Positions 1-9,720 of a stretch of DNA of 64,000 bases are shown here, one piece after another. The notes beneath the pieces are model-generated. The model was not told where the DNA came from. It did not search any database and was given only the letters and a program-made list of their open reading frames with translations. The DNA lies in NCBI GenBank assembly GCA_956465555.1, contig OY101122.1, positions 941,001 through 1,005,000 of the forward strand. Reading direction: 5' to 3'. The position numbers and the translations under genes are program-made. This DNA comes from Nitzschia sp. pyKryTriq1 (Eukaryota > Bacillariophyta > Bacillariophyceae > Bacillariales > Bacillariaceae). Position 1 is the stretch's first letter. Each line of letters begins with the position of its first letter.

Positions 1-295
1 CGTCTTTCTTCCCGCTTGTCGGTCTTAAGCTGGAGACAAACTGTCCTATCCGAGACCTTGGGGCAGCTCCTGATGGCGACGTAGCTGCACTTTCCGCGAT
101 CGCCGTTTTTGCCGCGTATGAGCGCGGTTTTTGAAACATATGATTTAGCGCATTCAATGTTTGCCGAGAATGCTGAAATTTCTGTGCACTGCTGACATCT
201 GGAGCACTTCCAAACGCAAAGGGCGAGACCACCCCAATTACTGCAAGAGCCAGTAAGAACATTATTCCAATCTGATGATTTCGTTTCAACCTCAT
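1..295 (-). CDS. N-terminus of a secreted or plastid-targeted protein, cut by the window edge
   Basis: An ATG at 293-295 on the minus strand opens a frame with no stop to base 1 (98 codons). Residues 1-7 are basic (MRLKRNH), followed by a hydrophobic stretch (about residues 9-29, with IMFLLALAVIGVV) and a small-residue region containing FAFGSAP. That is the shape of a signal peptide or signal anchor. In diatoms a Phe just after the cleavage site is the plastid-import mark, so FAF could be one, but the motif is not a clean ASAF. The remainder (Ala, Ser, Lys and Gln rich) has no domain I recognise. The frame is divergent from the ATPase gene starting at 961. The rest of the protein lies outside the window, so function is unknown. 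Confidence 0.55.
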   Translation of the reverse strand, partial: MRLKRNHQIGIMFLLALAVIGVVSPFAFGSAPDVSSAQKFQHSRQTLNALNHMFQKPRSYAAKTAIAESAATSPSGAAPRSRIGQFVSSLRPTSGKKD

Positions 296-960
296 ATTTC
301 TTCCTTCAATCTCTGAGTGATGCTGTAGGTTCGTTCTCGATTAGGTCATCCAAGGCCCAGACACATAGTTATGAGTGAAGAAGGTGGGAACGACTCCTGG
401 TCAAATGGACCCAATGTTGTTGGTCGTCAGTCGGGTCGGTGGGAAATGAATGATGAATGAGTGAGTCGTCTGTCGTGATTGACGTGGCTGACACGACAAA
501 AACACTCATTCTCTTCAATTCCGCGCGAAGATCCGCTTCACGCAGGCTTCGCGGTTTTCTCGCTCATTGGGTGCTTCGCCTCCAACAGTCGACACGTGTC
601 ACAATTAGTATCGGTTGGAGGCTAGACCGAAGATTGACTACAGTATGGACAGACAGACAGACAGACAGACAGAAATACTGTAGGAAGAATCTTGCGCAAG
701 AGGCGCGCGAATTCTTTTCTGGCAAATCATTGCTAATATTCAAAAACGGATATTTCAATGCTTGTATGTGCTTCAGTTCAGCGAGCACATGATCGGCGAT
801 CGCTCATTTTTTGGCGGTCACAACTTGCCGTTTTTGGTTTTTGGTGTTTTTGATGTTCTTCTGCCGCCATCTCGACGACATCGAAACGAAAGCAGTTTGA
901 TCCACGTGGGTGAAAGAAGTTGTTAGTTTGAGTTAGTTAGTTGATCTTGCATTTATCACC
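296..960. promoter_or_regulatory. Shared upstream region of two divergent genes, with a GACA microsatellite
   Basis: This 665-bp gap separates the minus-strand gene ending at 295 from the plus-strand ATPase and must hold both promoters. It contains a (GACA)n run at about 648-673 and short GAGT/GAAT tandem stretches near 450-470. I see no credible gene; frames of 74-111 codons here have no recognisable content. Confidence 0.4.
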
Positions 961-3900
961 ATGAGGAGAAAAGTCAAGTTTCAGGGAGTCCTTGCGGATG
1001 AAATGGCAGACGACACCTCATCTGTGGGCTTGAATAGTCTGATGGCGGGGCGGTCAGGACACTCGAGAAACCAAAGTCGACGGGTCCAAGAGGAGCAAGA
1101 ACAAGGCATATCAGTGTTCTCCGATAGCCAGGATGACGGTATGGAAGAAGACGGTTCTACAGATTTTACCCTGACTTCACTCGGAAACAGTAGGAAACTG
1201 TATGGACGATCGAAGGATCGAGGGTTCCTCAAACAAGCGTATCAACGGATATGGGATGCTGAACCTGGCTCGAAGCCTTCTGTCCAGCTGGCCCTTATTT
1301 CGGGATCAGCAGGATGCGGAAAAACAGCTTTAGCCATGTCATTACGACAGGTTGCCGTGGAAGATGGGGGGTTCTTTTTACATGGGAAATTTGATCAGAT
1401 GCAAAGTGCTGAACTGTACAGTGCTTTTGTATCCGCATTCACAGAACTGGTGGAAAATGTGGTGCAAAGGGGGGCTGGTCCTGTTCGTTCCATGAGGAAA
1501 GCCATTCAAAATGCAGTTCACATTGAGCAGCGAATATTGACAGACATGATTCCTGCTCTAGAGAAAATTCTCGGACAGCAAAAGAAAGACGTCGTCAAGG
1601 AGTTCCGACAGAGCTCGGATGAAGTGAGCTGCTTCAAATTTGTCTTTCGAATGTTCGTCCGGGCTATCTCCTCTCCCGAGTATCCCATTGTTCTCCTATT
1701 GGATGACCTCCACTTTGCTGATGAGGCTTCTTTGGATCTCCTACAAGCGCTGGTGACCGATACATCTAACCATGGAATCTTGTTTGTTGGTACCTATCGC
1801 CAAGACAAAGTTACCGACGGAAGGATCAAGGATTTCTTGAAGAAGGACAATGCTCTTCATGTTACTGAAATTCCCCTTGAGCATCTTCCTCCACGCGCGG
1901 TTGATGAAATGGTGGCTGAGATTTTCTCAGTTGTACATGCTAGTCAAATCAAGCCCTTGACGGATATCATCTTCCGACAAACACACGGCAATGTGTTCTA
2001 TATCCGCGAGTTTCTCCGATTCCTACAAGAGGAAGATTTGCTAACATTTGATGAAATGGGAATGGAATGGGTCTGGGATGAGAGGAGAATCCACAATCGT
2101 ATTGATTTCCGTCGACCTGTGGAGTTGATGACTGTGCGCATTTCAAAGTTACCCAAGGGAGCGAGAGAAGTCCTCGAAGTTGCAGCCTGTCTAGGATCTA
2201 CCCTAGACGAGAAATTGCTCAACCGAATTTCGCCGCGACCAGTATTTGCTCAGTTGCAAAAAGCTGCCGCTCGGGGGCTTTTAACTTTCAACGAGACCGA
2301 CGAATCCTATCGTTTTGCCCACGATATTGTTCAAGAAGCTGCCTACAAGATGATTTCCTACCAGGAAAGAGAAGCTTTTCATTTGGCCATCGGCCGTGAG
2401 CTGTGGAAGAGCTTTGACGATATTGAAGAGCTTGAAAAGCACATCTTCGTGATTCTCGGACAGATCCGGGAAGGGGCCGATTTGATCACTTATCAAGAAG
2501 AACGCAATGATGTTGCTGCTCTGTGCCTTCGCGCAGGAGAACTTGCTATTTGCTCCTCCAGCTTCCAAACTGCTTCAGAATTTTTGCTTCTTGGAGTGTC
2601 ACTTCTCGGAGACACATGCTGGGAGGAAGAGTACGAACTCAGTCTTGAACTTTTCAACGCCGCGGCTGAAGTGGAATACTGCATTTCCAACTTTGACAAT
2701 GTCGAGAAACTTGCATCAGAAATATTTCGCAATGCAAGATGGCTCCCCGATACTCTGCGAGCGCATTCCATCCAAGTTTATTCCCTTGGTAGTCGAGGAC
2801 ATATGCTGAAAGCAATTGAAAGAGGGCTGAGCGTTCTTTCGTCACTCGGAGAAAAATTCTCAAGCAAGCAGTCGCCCAATTCTATTGCGGCAGCTGTAAA
2901 GCGAACAAAATGGTTGCTAAGAGGGAAAACAAATGAGATGCTTATGCGAATGCCACTCATGGACAATCCGGAGAAAATTGCTGCAATGCAGATGATGAAT
3001 ATCATGTTCCTGTACGCGTACATCGCGGTGCCTAGTCTAGCACCTCTTCTATCAACACGAATGGTGAAGTTGACTCTGGAGTATGGTCTCTGTGATGTCT
3101 CGAGTATTGGTTTCGTTACGTTTGCTATGCTTCTTTGTGGCAATGGGGCTGATTTGGATGAGGGCTTTCGCTGTGGAGAGCTTGCTTTGAAGATCTATCG
3201 AAAGTTTGACAATAAAGCATGGCTCGGACGTGTTTCGGCCTGGTTCTATGGGTCGGTTTATCTCTGGAAAAAGCCCATTCGAACCATTTTTGATCCGATC
3301 AAGGCCGCACATCGAGTGGCCCTTGAGACTGGGGATATCGACTTTGCGATGCTTAACGCCAACATTTATTGCTGGGAATCCTTCGACATCACGGCTCTGG
3401 CAAAGTTGGAGCGTATCGTGAAGGGCTTCGCCAACCGAATGGAAGCATATGGACAAGAATCGGTACTGATGATGATCAAGCCACTTTGGCAAACTGTTCA
3501 CAATCTCATGGGCAAGTCCTTTGGCGACCCAGCAGTTCTTACTGGGGAAATAATGGAACAAGAATATACGATTCAATACGCCCGTGAGAACAACAAAACT
3601 CTGCTGATCTGGATTCATTTTTATCGCATGATTCTTGCATATATGCTCGGAGACTACGAGTCAGCCGAAGTACACTCCGGCGTGTGTAGGGTGGCTGAAA
3701 ACAACCCGTTCGGCACCTCCGATCGAGTTCTCTTTGTCTTTTACAATGGTCTGGTGGCTCTATCGTACCGAAAGAAGAGTCGAGCACGCCTACAGGTAGC
3801 AAAGCACTCCATCAAGATCTTCAAGACGTGGGCTAAGCATTGTCCTGAAAATTTCCTTGGGAAACTCTATTTCTTGGAAGCCGAACTTGCCGCGTGCATG

Positions 3901-4155
3901 GGCGAGTACGACCGAGCGCATTCCAAGTACACGTCTGCTATATCTTTGTCGCGAGAAGGAGGATTCATCATGCAACATGGTCTTGCCAATGAAAGGGCAG
4001 GGAAGTTTTTCCTACAATCGGGGAATATCGATATGGCAAGATCGCTCCTGAAAGAAGCTATTGCGGTCTACAGCAAATGGGGAGGGACGGCCAAGGTGAA
4101 GCACCTCAGGGAGGAACTTAGCACCTTTATGGATATGGGTCCAGCGAACTTTTAA
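961..4155 (+). CDS. Large STAND/AAA-type ATPase with helical-repeat C-terminus
   Basis: The 1064-residue single-exon frame starts at ATG 961. Residues 1-75 are polar and low complexity. An NTPase module follows: Walker A GSAGCGKT at 115-122, and Walker B with hydrophobic strand and acidic pair (IVLLLDDLHFADE) at about 243-255. This resembles the AAA_16/ORC-type predicted-ATPase domain of bacterial serine/threonine-kinase, guanylate-cyclase and histidine-kinase sensors, a family expanded in diatoms. A winged-helix-like segment (about 390-470) and a long alpha-helical region with TPR-like pairs (about 480-1050) follow, as in STAND proteins. No kinase or cyclase domain is attached. Role inferred: a nucleotide-controlled scaffold or signalling switch; substrate and partners unknown. 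The class call is solid, the function is not. Confidence 0.75.
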   Translation: MRRKVKFQGVLADEMADDTSSVGLNSLMAGRSGHSRNQSRRVQEEQEQGISVFSDSQDDGMEEDGSTDFTLTSLGNSRKLYGRSKDRGFLKQAYQRIWDAEPGSKPSVQLALISGSAGCGKTALAMSLRQVAVEDGGFFLHGKFDQMQSAELYSAFVSAFTELVENVVQRGAGPVRSMRKAIQNAVHIEQRILTDMIPALEKILGQQKKDVVKEFRQSSDEVSCFKFVFRMFVRAISSPEYPIVLLLDDLHFADEASLDLLQALVTDTSNHGILFVGTYRQDKVTDGRIKDFLKKDNALHVTEIPLEHLPPRAVDEMVAEIFSVVHASQIKPLTDIIFRQTHGNVFYIREFLRFLQEEDLLTFDEMGMEWVWDERRIHNRIDFRRPVELMTVRISKLPKGAREVLEVAACLGSTLDEKLLNRISPRPVFAQLQKAAARGLLTFNETDESYRFAHDIVQEAAYKMISYQEREAFHLAIGRELWKSFDDIEELEKHIFVILGQIREGADLITYQEERNDVAALCLRAGELAICSSSFQTASEFLLLGVSLLGDTCWEEEYELSLELFNAAAEVEYCISNFDNVEKLASEIFRNARWLPDTLRAHSIQVYSLGSRGHMLKAIERGLSVLSSLGEKFSSKQSPNSIAAAVKRTKWLLRGKTNEMLMRMPLMDNPEKIAAMQMMNIMFLYAYIAVPSLAPLLSTRMVKLTLEYGLCDVSSIGFVTFAMLLCGNGADLDEGFRCGELALKIYRKFDNKAWLGRVSAWFYGSVYLWKKPIRTIFDPIKAAHRVALETGDIDFAMLNANIYCWESFDITALAKLERIVKGFANRMEAYGQESVLMMIKPLWQTVHNLMGKSFGDPAVLTGEIMEQEYTIQYARENNKTLLIWIHFYRMILAYMLGDYESAEVHSGVCRVAENNPFGTSDRVLFVFYNGLVALSYRKKSRARLQVAKHSIKIFKTWAKHCPENFLGKLYFLEAELAACMGEYDRAHSKYTSAISLSREGGFIMQHGLANERAGKFFLQSGNIDMARSLLKEAIAVYSKWGGTAKVKHLREELSTFMDMGPANF

Positions 4156-5048
4156 CTTTCGAATTATACAAATCGATAGAGCGAATCAAAGCACGCCAGC
4201 ACCGAATTCTCACCGGGGTACTTGCTCACGACTATTGCACAGTTCCTGGGCTCCCGGCATAGCACTCCGCCCCTCATGACGGAATGAGTGAGTTTTCACG
4301 CGGTTCTGCCATGCAAGTACGAATGCCGTACCATACAGCTGTACTCAGAGAAGCGAGCACGCAGAAAGATGGTAGCCATCGAACCTCATAGTCTGAGTGC
4401 GAGTTGCAAGGGACATCCCGAGGAAGTGCCATCGCAGCTTTTGCTCGAGCGATGGAATCATATTAGAATTCTCTCTTGCTTTCGGGGATTGAACCCAGTG
4501 CGTGGTAGTCGTCCATTTATTTCATAGTACTATTACAACCATAATTTAATGTTCGATTTGTTTCTTATCTTGATCTTCTACACCAGCAGTAACTTTTCTT
4601 CTTTCCGTTTTTAAAAAGCGAGCCTCCTCCCTTTGAGTAGATCAGATCGTAGGAGTATTTCTTATCATCCAGAAACAGTATGGTATAATATTTTAAACTA
4701 GTAGACTACTCTAGTAGATGAAACAATGCTACGGTGCTTTTGTAGTCTCTGATCAATCGGTTACCTGGTATGTACAGTACAACAGCACAGTGCAGTAGGT
4801 CAGACGCGCAGCGCGCCAGCCATCCCTGTCGGTGTCACAATTCACAATATTCTCGCGTCACACTTACATTTGCATTTCCCCCCGCCCGCAACAACCAAGA
4901 AACAAGAAATAATGAGCGACTGTCTTATTGTCTCTTGTCTCTCTGCTCGCCTCTTTCCAACCGAAAAGATAGGAAGCGACAATTGGACTTTGAAATCCTG
5001 TTTTGTCAATCATATAGTATTGGTTTTGCCTTCTAAGAGTCACATCAA
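4156..5048. other. Intergenic stretch between two co-oriented genes
   Basis: 893 bp without a recognisable gene. It holds the 3' end of the ATPase transcript and the promoter of the channel-like gene. Short frames (60-88 codons) overlap one another and look random. A weak inverted motif built on CTAGTAGACTACTCTAGTAG lies at 4697-4717, of the type that recurs near 14.2, 30.5 and 40.8 kb. Confidence 0.4.
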
Positions 5049-6437
5049 ATGAGCGCCGACCAGCACGAGGAGGCCGACGAAGAAACTGGACTTACAAAGG
5101 AAACACTTCCAGTCGAAGTGTCATCATCCACGTCGTATGACTCGGTCTCGAGAATCCACGTGGGTCGTGGCGACGAATCATCTTCTCGATTGCCCATTCT
5201 TTCGCCCCTACAGGTGGTGAGAATCCCCTTTATCCAATCGTCCCGCTCGATGGGCTCAATTCTGAGCTACGATTCGTTCAATCAAACGACGGACCCTGCC
5301 AATGCGAACAACATTCGGTTTCAGGTGGTGGTATGGAATGTGGGCCGACCGGATGAAGTCTTAGGGAAAGTCGAAATGAAATTCCGAGTCACGATTTTCT
5401 GGAACAATCCCGATGAAACGGATACAAATTTGGGATATGGGATGAACAACCCTTACAATAAGAAAGTTTGGAAAATGCATGGTCGCCAACGTGCTTACCA
5501 AACCGAGTTGTCCGAAGTTGGGGCCGAAGATAAAATTGTGTATGTGCCGCCAGTTTCCATACTCAATGCTGTTGACTTTGAATTCCTTGGAGAGCCAGAA
5601 GTGTGTCAACTCAATTCCGAAGAAAATCTGATGAAATGGACCTGCCTCTACAGAGCGTCCTTGATTCAAGACGAAATGCACGTTTCTGACTTTCCCCATG
5701 ACAGGCATGACCTGGTACTTAGGTTAGGAATATTGAAACATCGACAGGCCCGAAAACGATGGGATAAGGCCCGTTGGAAACTGAGTCTAGCTAATGAAGA
5801 GGACACGCTAGAAACTATCAATACACCACACGGTACCGTTGTCGATCACGTCCACGTGCCCGGCTACAGTTACGACCGACAGAGAGGCTTGGATTTCGAA
5901 TTTCTGCCTCTGGAACATGGTTCTCGAAACAAAATAATGAACTCACGAGATCGCTGCTTGCAAGTCAAGCTACGAGTCATGCGAGAATCTTCCTACTACG
6001 ATCGAAACATCGTCCCATTACTTGCCGCATTGAACACAGTGGGGATTTGCACCCTCGTCATGAATGCCAACCAATTCGGAGCTCGTGGGGAAATGATTCT
6101 AGCAACGGCCTTTGTCGAAATAGGTATCCGCATGACTGTGGATTCGCGTCTACCCGTTGTCGGATATCAAATTAAGATGCAATGGGTTCTGAACAATTTC
6201 TTCTTCGGTCTTCTGTTCTTGGTGGGCGAGAGCAGCATTGCTTACCTTCTCAATGAATATGGCTACGAGGCGGTAGGCTTGGTTGACCAGTGTGCTGCCC
6301 TTGCAGAGTTTTTGCACATGTTATTTGTTCTCTTCATCTATAATGGAAAAGGAAAACTCTTTGAAAGATCATGGTTCAATTGTTTCAAGAAACATCAGTC
6401 TAAGGCTGCATCATCGCTTGAACAACGATTTCTTTAA
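5049..6437 (+). CDS. Pentameric ligand-gated ion channel-like protein (Cys-loop superfamily, no Cys-loop)
   Basis: The frame of 462 residues starts at ATG 5049. An acidic/Ser-rich head (1-85) precedes a beta-rich region (about 95-310) that fits the neurotransmitter-gated channel ligand-binding fold. The loop that carries the disulfide in animal receptors is visible as FPHDRHD at about 215-221, but neither cysteine is present, as in prokaryotic members. Four hydrophobic segments follow at about 316-339 (M1), 348-366 (M2), 380-400 (M3) and 412-430 (M4), with SRLPVVGYQ between M2 and M3, matching the conserved M2-M3 linker. M2 is short and carries charged residues (VEIGIRM), so ion conduction is uncertain. 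Family evidence is topology plus these two motifs. Ligand, ion and membrane are unknown. Confidence 0.7.
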   Translation: MSADQHEEADEETGLTKETLPVEVSSSTSYDSVSRIHVGRGDESSSRLPILSPLQVVRIPFIQSSRSMGSILSYDSFNQTTDPANANNIRFQVVVWNVGRPDEVLGKVEMKFRVTIFWNNPDETDTNLGYGMNNPYNKKVWKMHGRQRAYQTELSEVGAEDKIVYVPPVSILNAVDFEFLGEPEVCQLNSEENLMKWTCLYRASLIQDEMHVSDFPHDRHDLVLRLGILKHRQARKRWDKARWKLSLANEEDTLETINTPHGTVVDHVHVPGYSYDRQRGLDFEFLPLEHGSRNKIMNSRDRCLQVKLRVMRESSYYDRNIVPLLAALNTVGICTLVMNANQFGARGEMILATAFVEIGIRMTVDSRLPVVGYQIKMQWVLNNFFFGLLFLVGESSIAYLLNEYGYEAVGLVDQCAALAEFLHMLFVLFIYNGKGKLFERSWFNCFKKHQSKAASSLEQRFL

Positions 6438-6525
6438 AGCCTTTATCAACGAAGTGTTAAGCAAAATATGTCACTATCTATCGCATTCTCACAGATCGCA
6501 TTCTCACAGACTAGAAGGAATCGTC

Positions 6526-7995
6526 CTACGTGGAGGGAGCCGCTTTTGCTACTTTGGCAGGTCTTGAGTGGTGTCCCGACGCATCAAAAACAAATCCAGC
6601 CTGCTGTAGCAAAAGTATCCTTTCCGGTGTCATACTTCGGCTACGTCGCCCCTTCTGGTACTTCACATATGCTCTTCGTTGGGAATGGACCCAATCGCCC
6701 AAAAAACCTGAGCTTTGAGGAACCAGAGGATGCCCATGTTCGTTCTTCCAAGCAACAAACATTTGCACGCCCTCCTCGAACGTTTTTCTCGGACGTTTCA
6801 TGGGTCCTCTCTTGGTTTTTGGCTCGGGTCGGCGTTCGCGGTGCTCTGCGGTTTGAAAGACGAACCCCGCATCCTTCAGTCTTTGTATTTTCTCATCATT
6901 GAGATATATCTTCATAGATTCTTTTTTGCCGGCCTGGAACAGCTTCAACGAGCGCCGTACCATATTCACCCATTCGCCTAACTGTCCACACTGAGAAGGA
7001 ACAAGAGGAGTCTTGTGTTCATTTTTCCACTCTACAAACTCCTGCAGTCGCTCATCAAAAGTCTTCTTCTTCACGACGGGAATCTTTGGTGGTTCCACTG
7101 TGGCTGGAAAGGGAAAGTTATCCTTTTTCAGCCGTGCAAGACGGTACGAATACATCTCATGCGGACTCTCCCCACGCATGAGCTTGACATAGTGCTTGAT
7201 TTGGAGATTTTGCCATTCTGCAAGCTCAACAACTGTGGGATCAGTACTTTCGGTCGTAAGTTTCGTCTCTGGGTGAGCTTGAACGTACTCGCGCCATTTC
7301 TTCGCCTGCTGCTGCCAGATCGCTCCGTTGTCAGATTTGAGTCGGACCCCAAGCTCAAGAAGTTTGAGGAAGCGCCCAGTTCGGTCAAATGTACTATTCT
7401 CGTCGTGGATCTTACCATTTTTCCAATTTATATAGTCCGCTTGTTGGCTGTATATCCAGTGTGATAGAGCGTGTTGATTATATTCTCGCCGATGAGCAAG
7501 ATTTGGATCGCCATCACCAACCGTTTCGGCGAATGTTTTGAGATTTTGAAATTTTTCTTCCCACTCTTTTTCTCGTTTCGAAACTATTCTTGGCAAAAGC
7601 CTCGTGGTACTTGTATCTACCCCGGGAAGAAGCGACAATGATGGTAGAGGTACATGTAAGCTGAAACTGCTGGCGCCGTTTGTTGGAAGAGACGCAGCCT
7701 TTCGTTTTCTTGGGTTTGGCGACGACGAAAAGGCAGAAGAATTATCATCATCATTATCATCATCATCGCCGTCCACATCAGCCAGTGCGAAGGCTGCGTG
7801 TTCAGTGGCAGTGGTGGATGCAGCATTCTTAACGCCATGCGATTGAATCCACGAAACGAGCGCTTGCACCGTCGCAAGAGATATGCACACCGCGCTAGAA
7901 TCCTGAGACAGGATTCGCTGCGCGTCTTCCTGTCGAAAGAAAACGGCGGGGCCTGCAAAGCTCGCGGTGGAGTGAATCGCGTAGTACGCTGTCAT
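6526..7995 (-). CDS. Helicase-associated (HA) repeat protein with viroplasmin-like N-terminus
   Basis: 489 residues. The frame extends 66 codons further upstream, but that part contains a poly-Met run made by an ATC microsatellite, so I place the start at ATG 7995 (MTAYYAI). Residues 1-55 (YYAI, then GPAVFF and AQRIL) resemble the small RNase H1 N-terminal/caulimovirus viroplasmin fold. A poly-acidic stretch (DDDDNDDD) and a basic PRKRKAA cluster, likely a nuclear signal, follow. The rest is four helicase-associated repeats, each with a WKNEH-like or equivalent helix and ending in GFVF-like residues. The last two (about 335-475) are clear: FDERLQEFVEWKNEH and FEEGVQMFVAWKNEH. No helicase motor is present. 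HA domains are thought to bind nucleic acid; a DNA-binding or chromatin role is inferred. Divergent from TFB4. Confidence 0.72.
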   Translation of the reverse strand: MTAYYAIHSTASFAGPAVFFRQEDAQRILSQDSSAVCISLATVQALVSWIQSHGVKNAASTTATEHAAFALADVDGDDDDNDDDNSSAFSSSPNPRKRKAASLPTNGASSFSLHVPLPSLSLLPGVDTSTTRLLPRIVSKREKEWEEKFQNLKTFAETVGDGDPNLAHRREYNQHALSHWIYSQQADYINWKNGKIHDENSTFDRTGRFLKLLELGVRLKSDNGAIWQQQAKKWREYVQAHPETKLTTESTDPTVVELAEWQNLQIKHYVKLMRGESPHEMYSYRLARLKKDNFPFPATVEPPKIPVVKKKTFDERLQEFVEWKNEHKTPLVPSQCGQLGEWVNMVRRSLKLFQAGKKESMKIYLNDEKIQRLKDAGFVFQTAEHRERRPEPKTKRGPMKRPRKTFEEGVQMFVAWKNEHGHPLVPQSSGFLGDWVHSQRRAYVKYQKGRRSRSMTPERILLLQQAGFVFDASGHHSRPAKVAKAAPST

Positions 7996-8457
7996 GTTTG
8001 TGAGTATAATCTCTTGGAAATGACAGCTCTCTAGTTTAGAGTATGGATTCAGCAGTCTAATAATGAAGCTGGTTTGCTTGGTGTTCGAAACGGAACGAAG
8101 CGACAAGCGACAAGCGATGGTCGATGAAGTTGAATGTTGAATAATGAATAGAATCATCATCATCATCATCATCATCATCGAAGAATAACGCAAGTTGCCC
8201 GTTGCCCCTTTTCCAGTCTGTACAGACAGTACTGTAGTCTACGCGGCGTATCTACTCTGTATTTCCGTGCATTGAGTTCTCCGCGGCAAAATCACACGAA
8301 AATACGCACAATGCGACTGCTTCGATCTGCGCCGCGAGGCTCTTAAAAAAAACAGCATACAGTAAAATAATCCACACCCAACACCCAGCACGACGAGCTA
8401 TTATTCGTTTATCATTCTGCGTTGTCTTCATCAATATAGTCTCTTCATTTCTCCAAG
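7996..8457. promoter_or_regulatory. Bidirectional promoter between HA-repeat gene and TFB4
   Basis: The 462-bp region lies between the two divergent start codons. It contains an ATC/ATG trinucleotide run at about 8153-8179. No TATA box or initiator stands out clearly. Confidence 0.45.
8153..8179. repeat. (ATC)n microsatellite
   Basis: Nine perfect ATC units. On the minus strand this run gives the poly-Met artefact upstream of the HA-repeat gene. Confidence 0.9.
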
Positions 8458-9522
8458 ATGCCAGCCAAACAATCAGACGAACGACCCTTGACTGTCCTGG
8501 TGATTGACGTGTCGCCTGTAGCTTGGGGAGAGCGGGACATGCAACGAACAGCTAGCGACAAAGCCCGTCTAGCCGCAGGCAAACGAAGTCTTGGGCCCGC
8601 GACACTGGATGAATTGTTGAGTGCCGTCCAAGCCTTTGCCAGTGCCTTCGGAAGTATAGAGCGAGACTCTGCCTTGGTTTTAGTGGCAGTCGCGGGAAAT
8701 CGCAGCGCTGTGGTGCATCCGCGTCAAGATCAGCTCGAAATCTTTTTCGCCAATCCAGAGACAAAATTGGATACGCGTTTTATCCCTACGGATTTGGCTG
8801 ATGGCGTTGCCGAATTAGTCACCGATGCGGCTAGAGATGCAAACCAGGCTGATCTACCACTATCAGTCTCACTGGCTGCCATGACATCAGCATTTTCTGT
8901 GTCGTTGTGCTTGATCAATCGCTTTTTAGTAGCAGCCAACGCCGGCGTTTCGGCACTTCATGATTCTCATATTTGGAGTCGTGGAAACGCGGACGACGAA
9001 GGAGTCATCGGTGCGATTGGGGCAGGAGGCAAAAAGAAATCCTCGAAAAAAGCCAGGGCTTGGTCACCTCGGATATTGTTGATTCAAGCTTCCGATGATC
9101 GGCCCGGAGATTACAACGCTCTGATGAATTGTGCATTCGCCGCCAAGAAGCTCCAAATCGTAGTGGACGGGTGTTTTATTCCTAGTCCGGGTGGCAGCAA
9201 GTCTAGTGCCTTTTTGGAACAGACCTGTGATTTGACAAATGGACTATTTTTGGCGCCGAGTGGGGCTGCACAGGCCAACAAAGCACTGACCGAAGTTTTA
9301 CTAAGCGTCTTTCTACCACCTCGGTCATGTCGCAACAAGCTCAACTTGCCAGTCATCAACAAAGTGGATTTTCGTGCAAGAAGCTTTGATACTGGTGAAG
9401 TGGTGGATATGGCGTTTGTGTGTGAAAAGTGCCTGAGCATCTTCAAGCTAAAACCCCAAGGACACTGTCCCACATGTGACGCGGAGATTCGAACCCGAAA
9501 GCAGCAAAGAATCTCTTCGTAG
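8458..9522 (+). CDS. TFB4: TFIIH core subunit TFB4/p34 (GTF2H3)
   Basis: 354 residues from ATG 8458. TFB4 is a structural subunit of the TFIIH core, acting in transcription initiation and nucleotide-excision repair in the nucleus; it pairs with the SSL1/p44 subunit. The N-terminal two thirds is a von Willebrand A-like fold beginning PLTVLVIDVSP (about 10-20). The C-terminus carries the family's C4 zinc motif: C322-x2-C325-x11-C337-x2-C340 (VCEKC...CPTC), preceded by the conserved NKVDFRARSFDTG segment. Length is close to the roughly 300-340 of yeast and human proteins. A low-complexity Lys/Gly insert (GAGGKKKSSKKA, about residue 188) interrupts the vWA domain. Its 3' end faces the PARP-Deltex gene about 200 bp away. 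Confidence 0.93.
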   Translation: MPAKQSDERPLTVLVIDVSPVAWGERDMQRTASDKARLAAGKRSLGPATLDELLSAVQAFASAFGSIERDSALVLVAVAGNRSAVVHPRQDQLEIFFANPETKLDTRFIPTDLADGVAELVTDAARDANQADLPLSVSLAAMTSAFSVSLCLINRFLVAANAGVSALHDSHIWSRGNADDEGVIGAIGAGGKKKSSKKARAWSPRILLIQASDDRPGDYNALMNCAFAAKKLQIVVDGCFIPSPGGSKSSAFLEQTCDLTNGLFLAPSGAAQANKALTEVLLSVFLPPRSCRNKLNLPVINKVDFRARSFDTGEVVDMAFVCEKCLSIFKLKPQGHCPTCDAEIRTRKQQRISS

Positions 9523-9720
9523 AGACAATGGCGCGAATACCTACACAGCAAACAAGTGTTCGTGCTGGCTCAAGATGCCAAGAAGCTGAACGCAGTCTCA
9601 AACTGCTCATTCTATTACCTTACTCCTTTGTTCTACAAGATTGTGAGGCCATACATGGGCTTCAGAGATTCGTCATGTGACGACTGTGCACGTTTTAGGG
9701 GTCGTGCTTTTCGATTTGTC

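Noticed and set aside
4486-4500. tRNA T-arm-like string GGGTTCAATCCCC (minus strand)
   Set aside because: No acceptor, D-arm or anticodon stem can be paired around it.
7996-8193. 66-residue N-terminal extension of the HA-repeat protein
   Set aside because: Contains eight Met in a row from an ATC microsatellite; the family-like sequence starts at ATG 7995.
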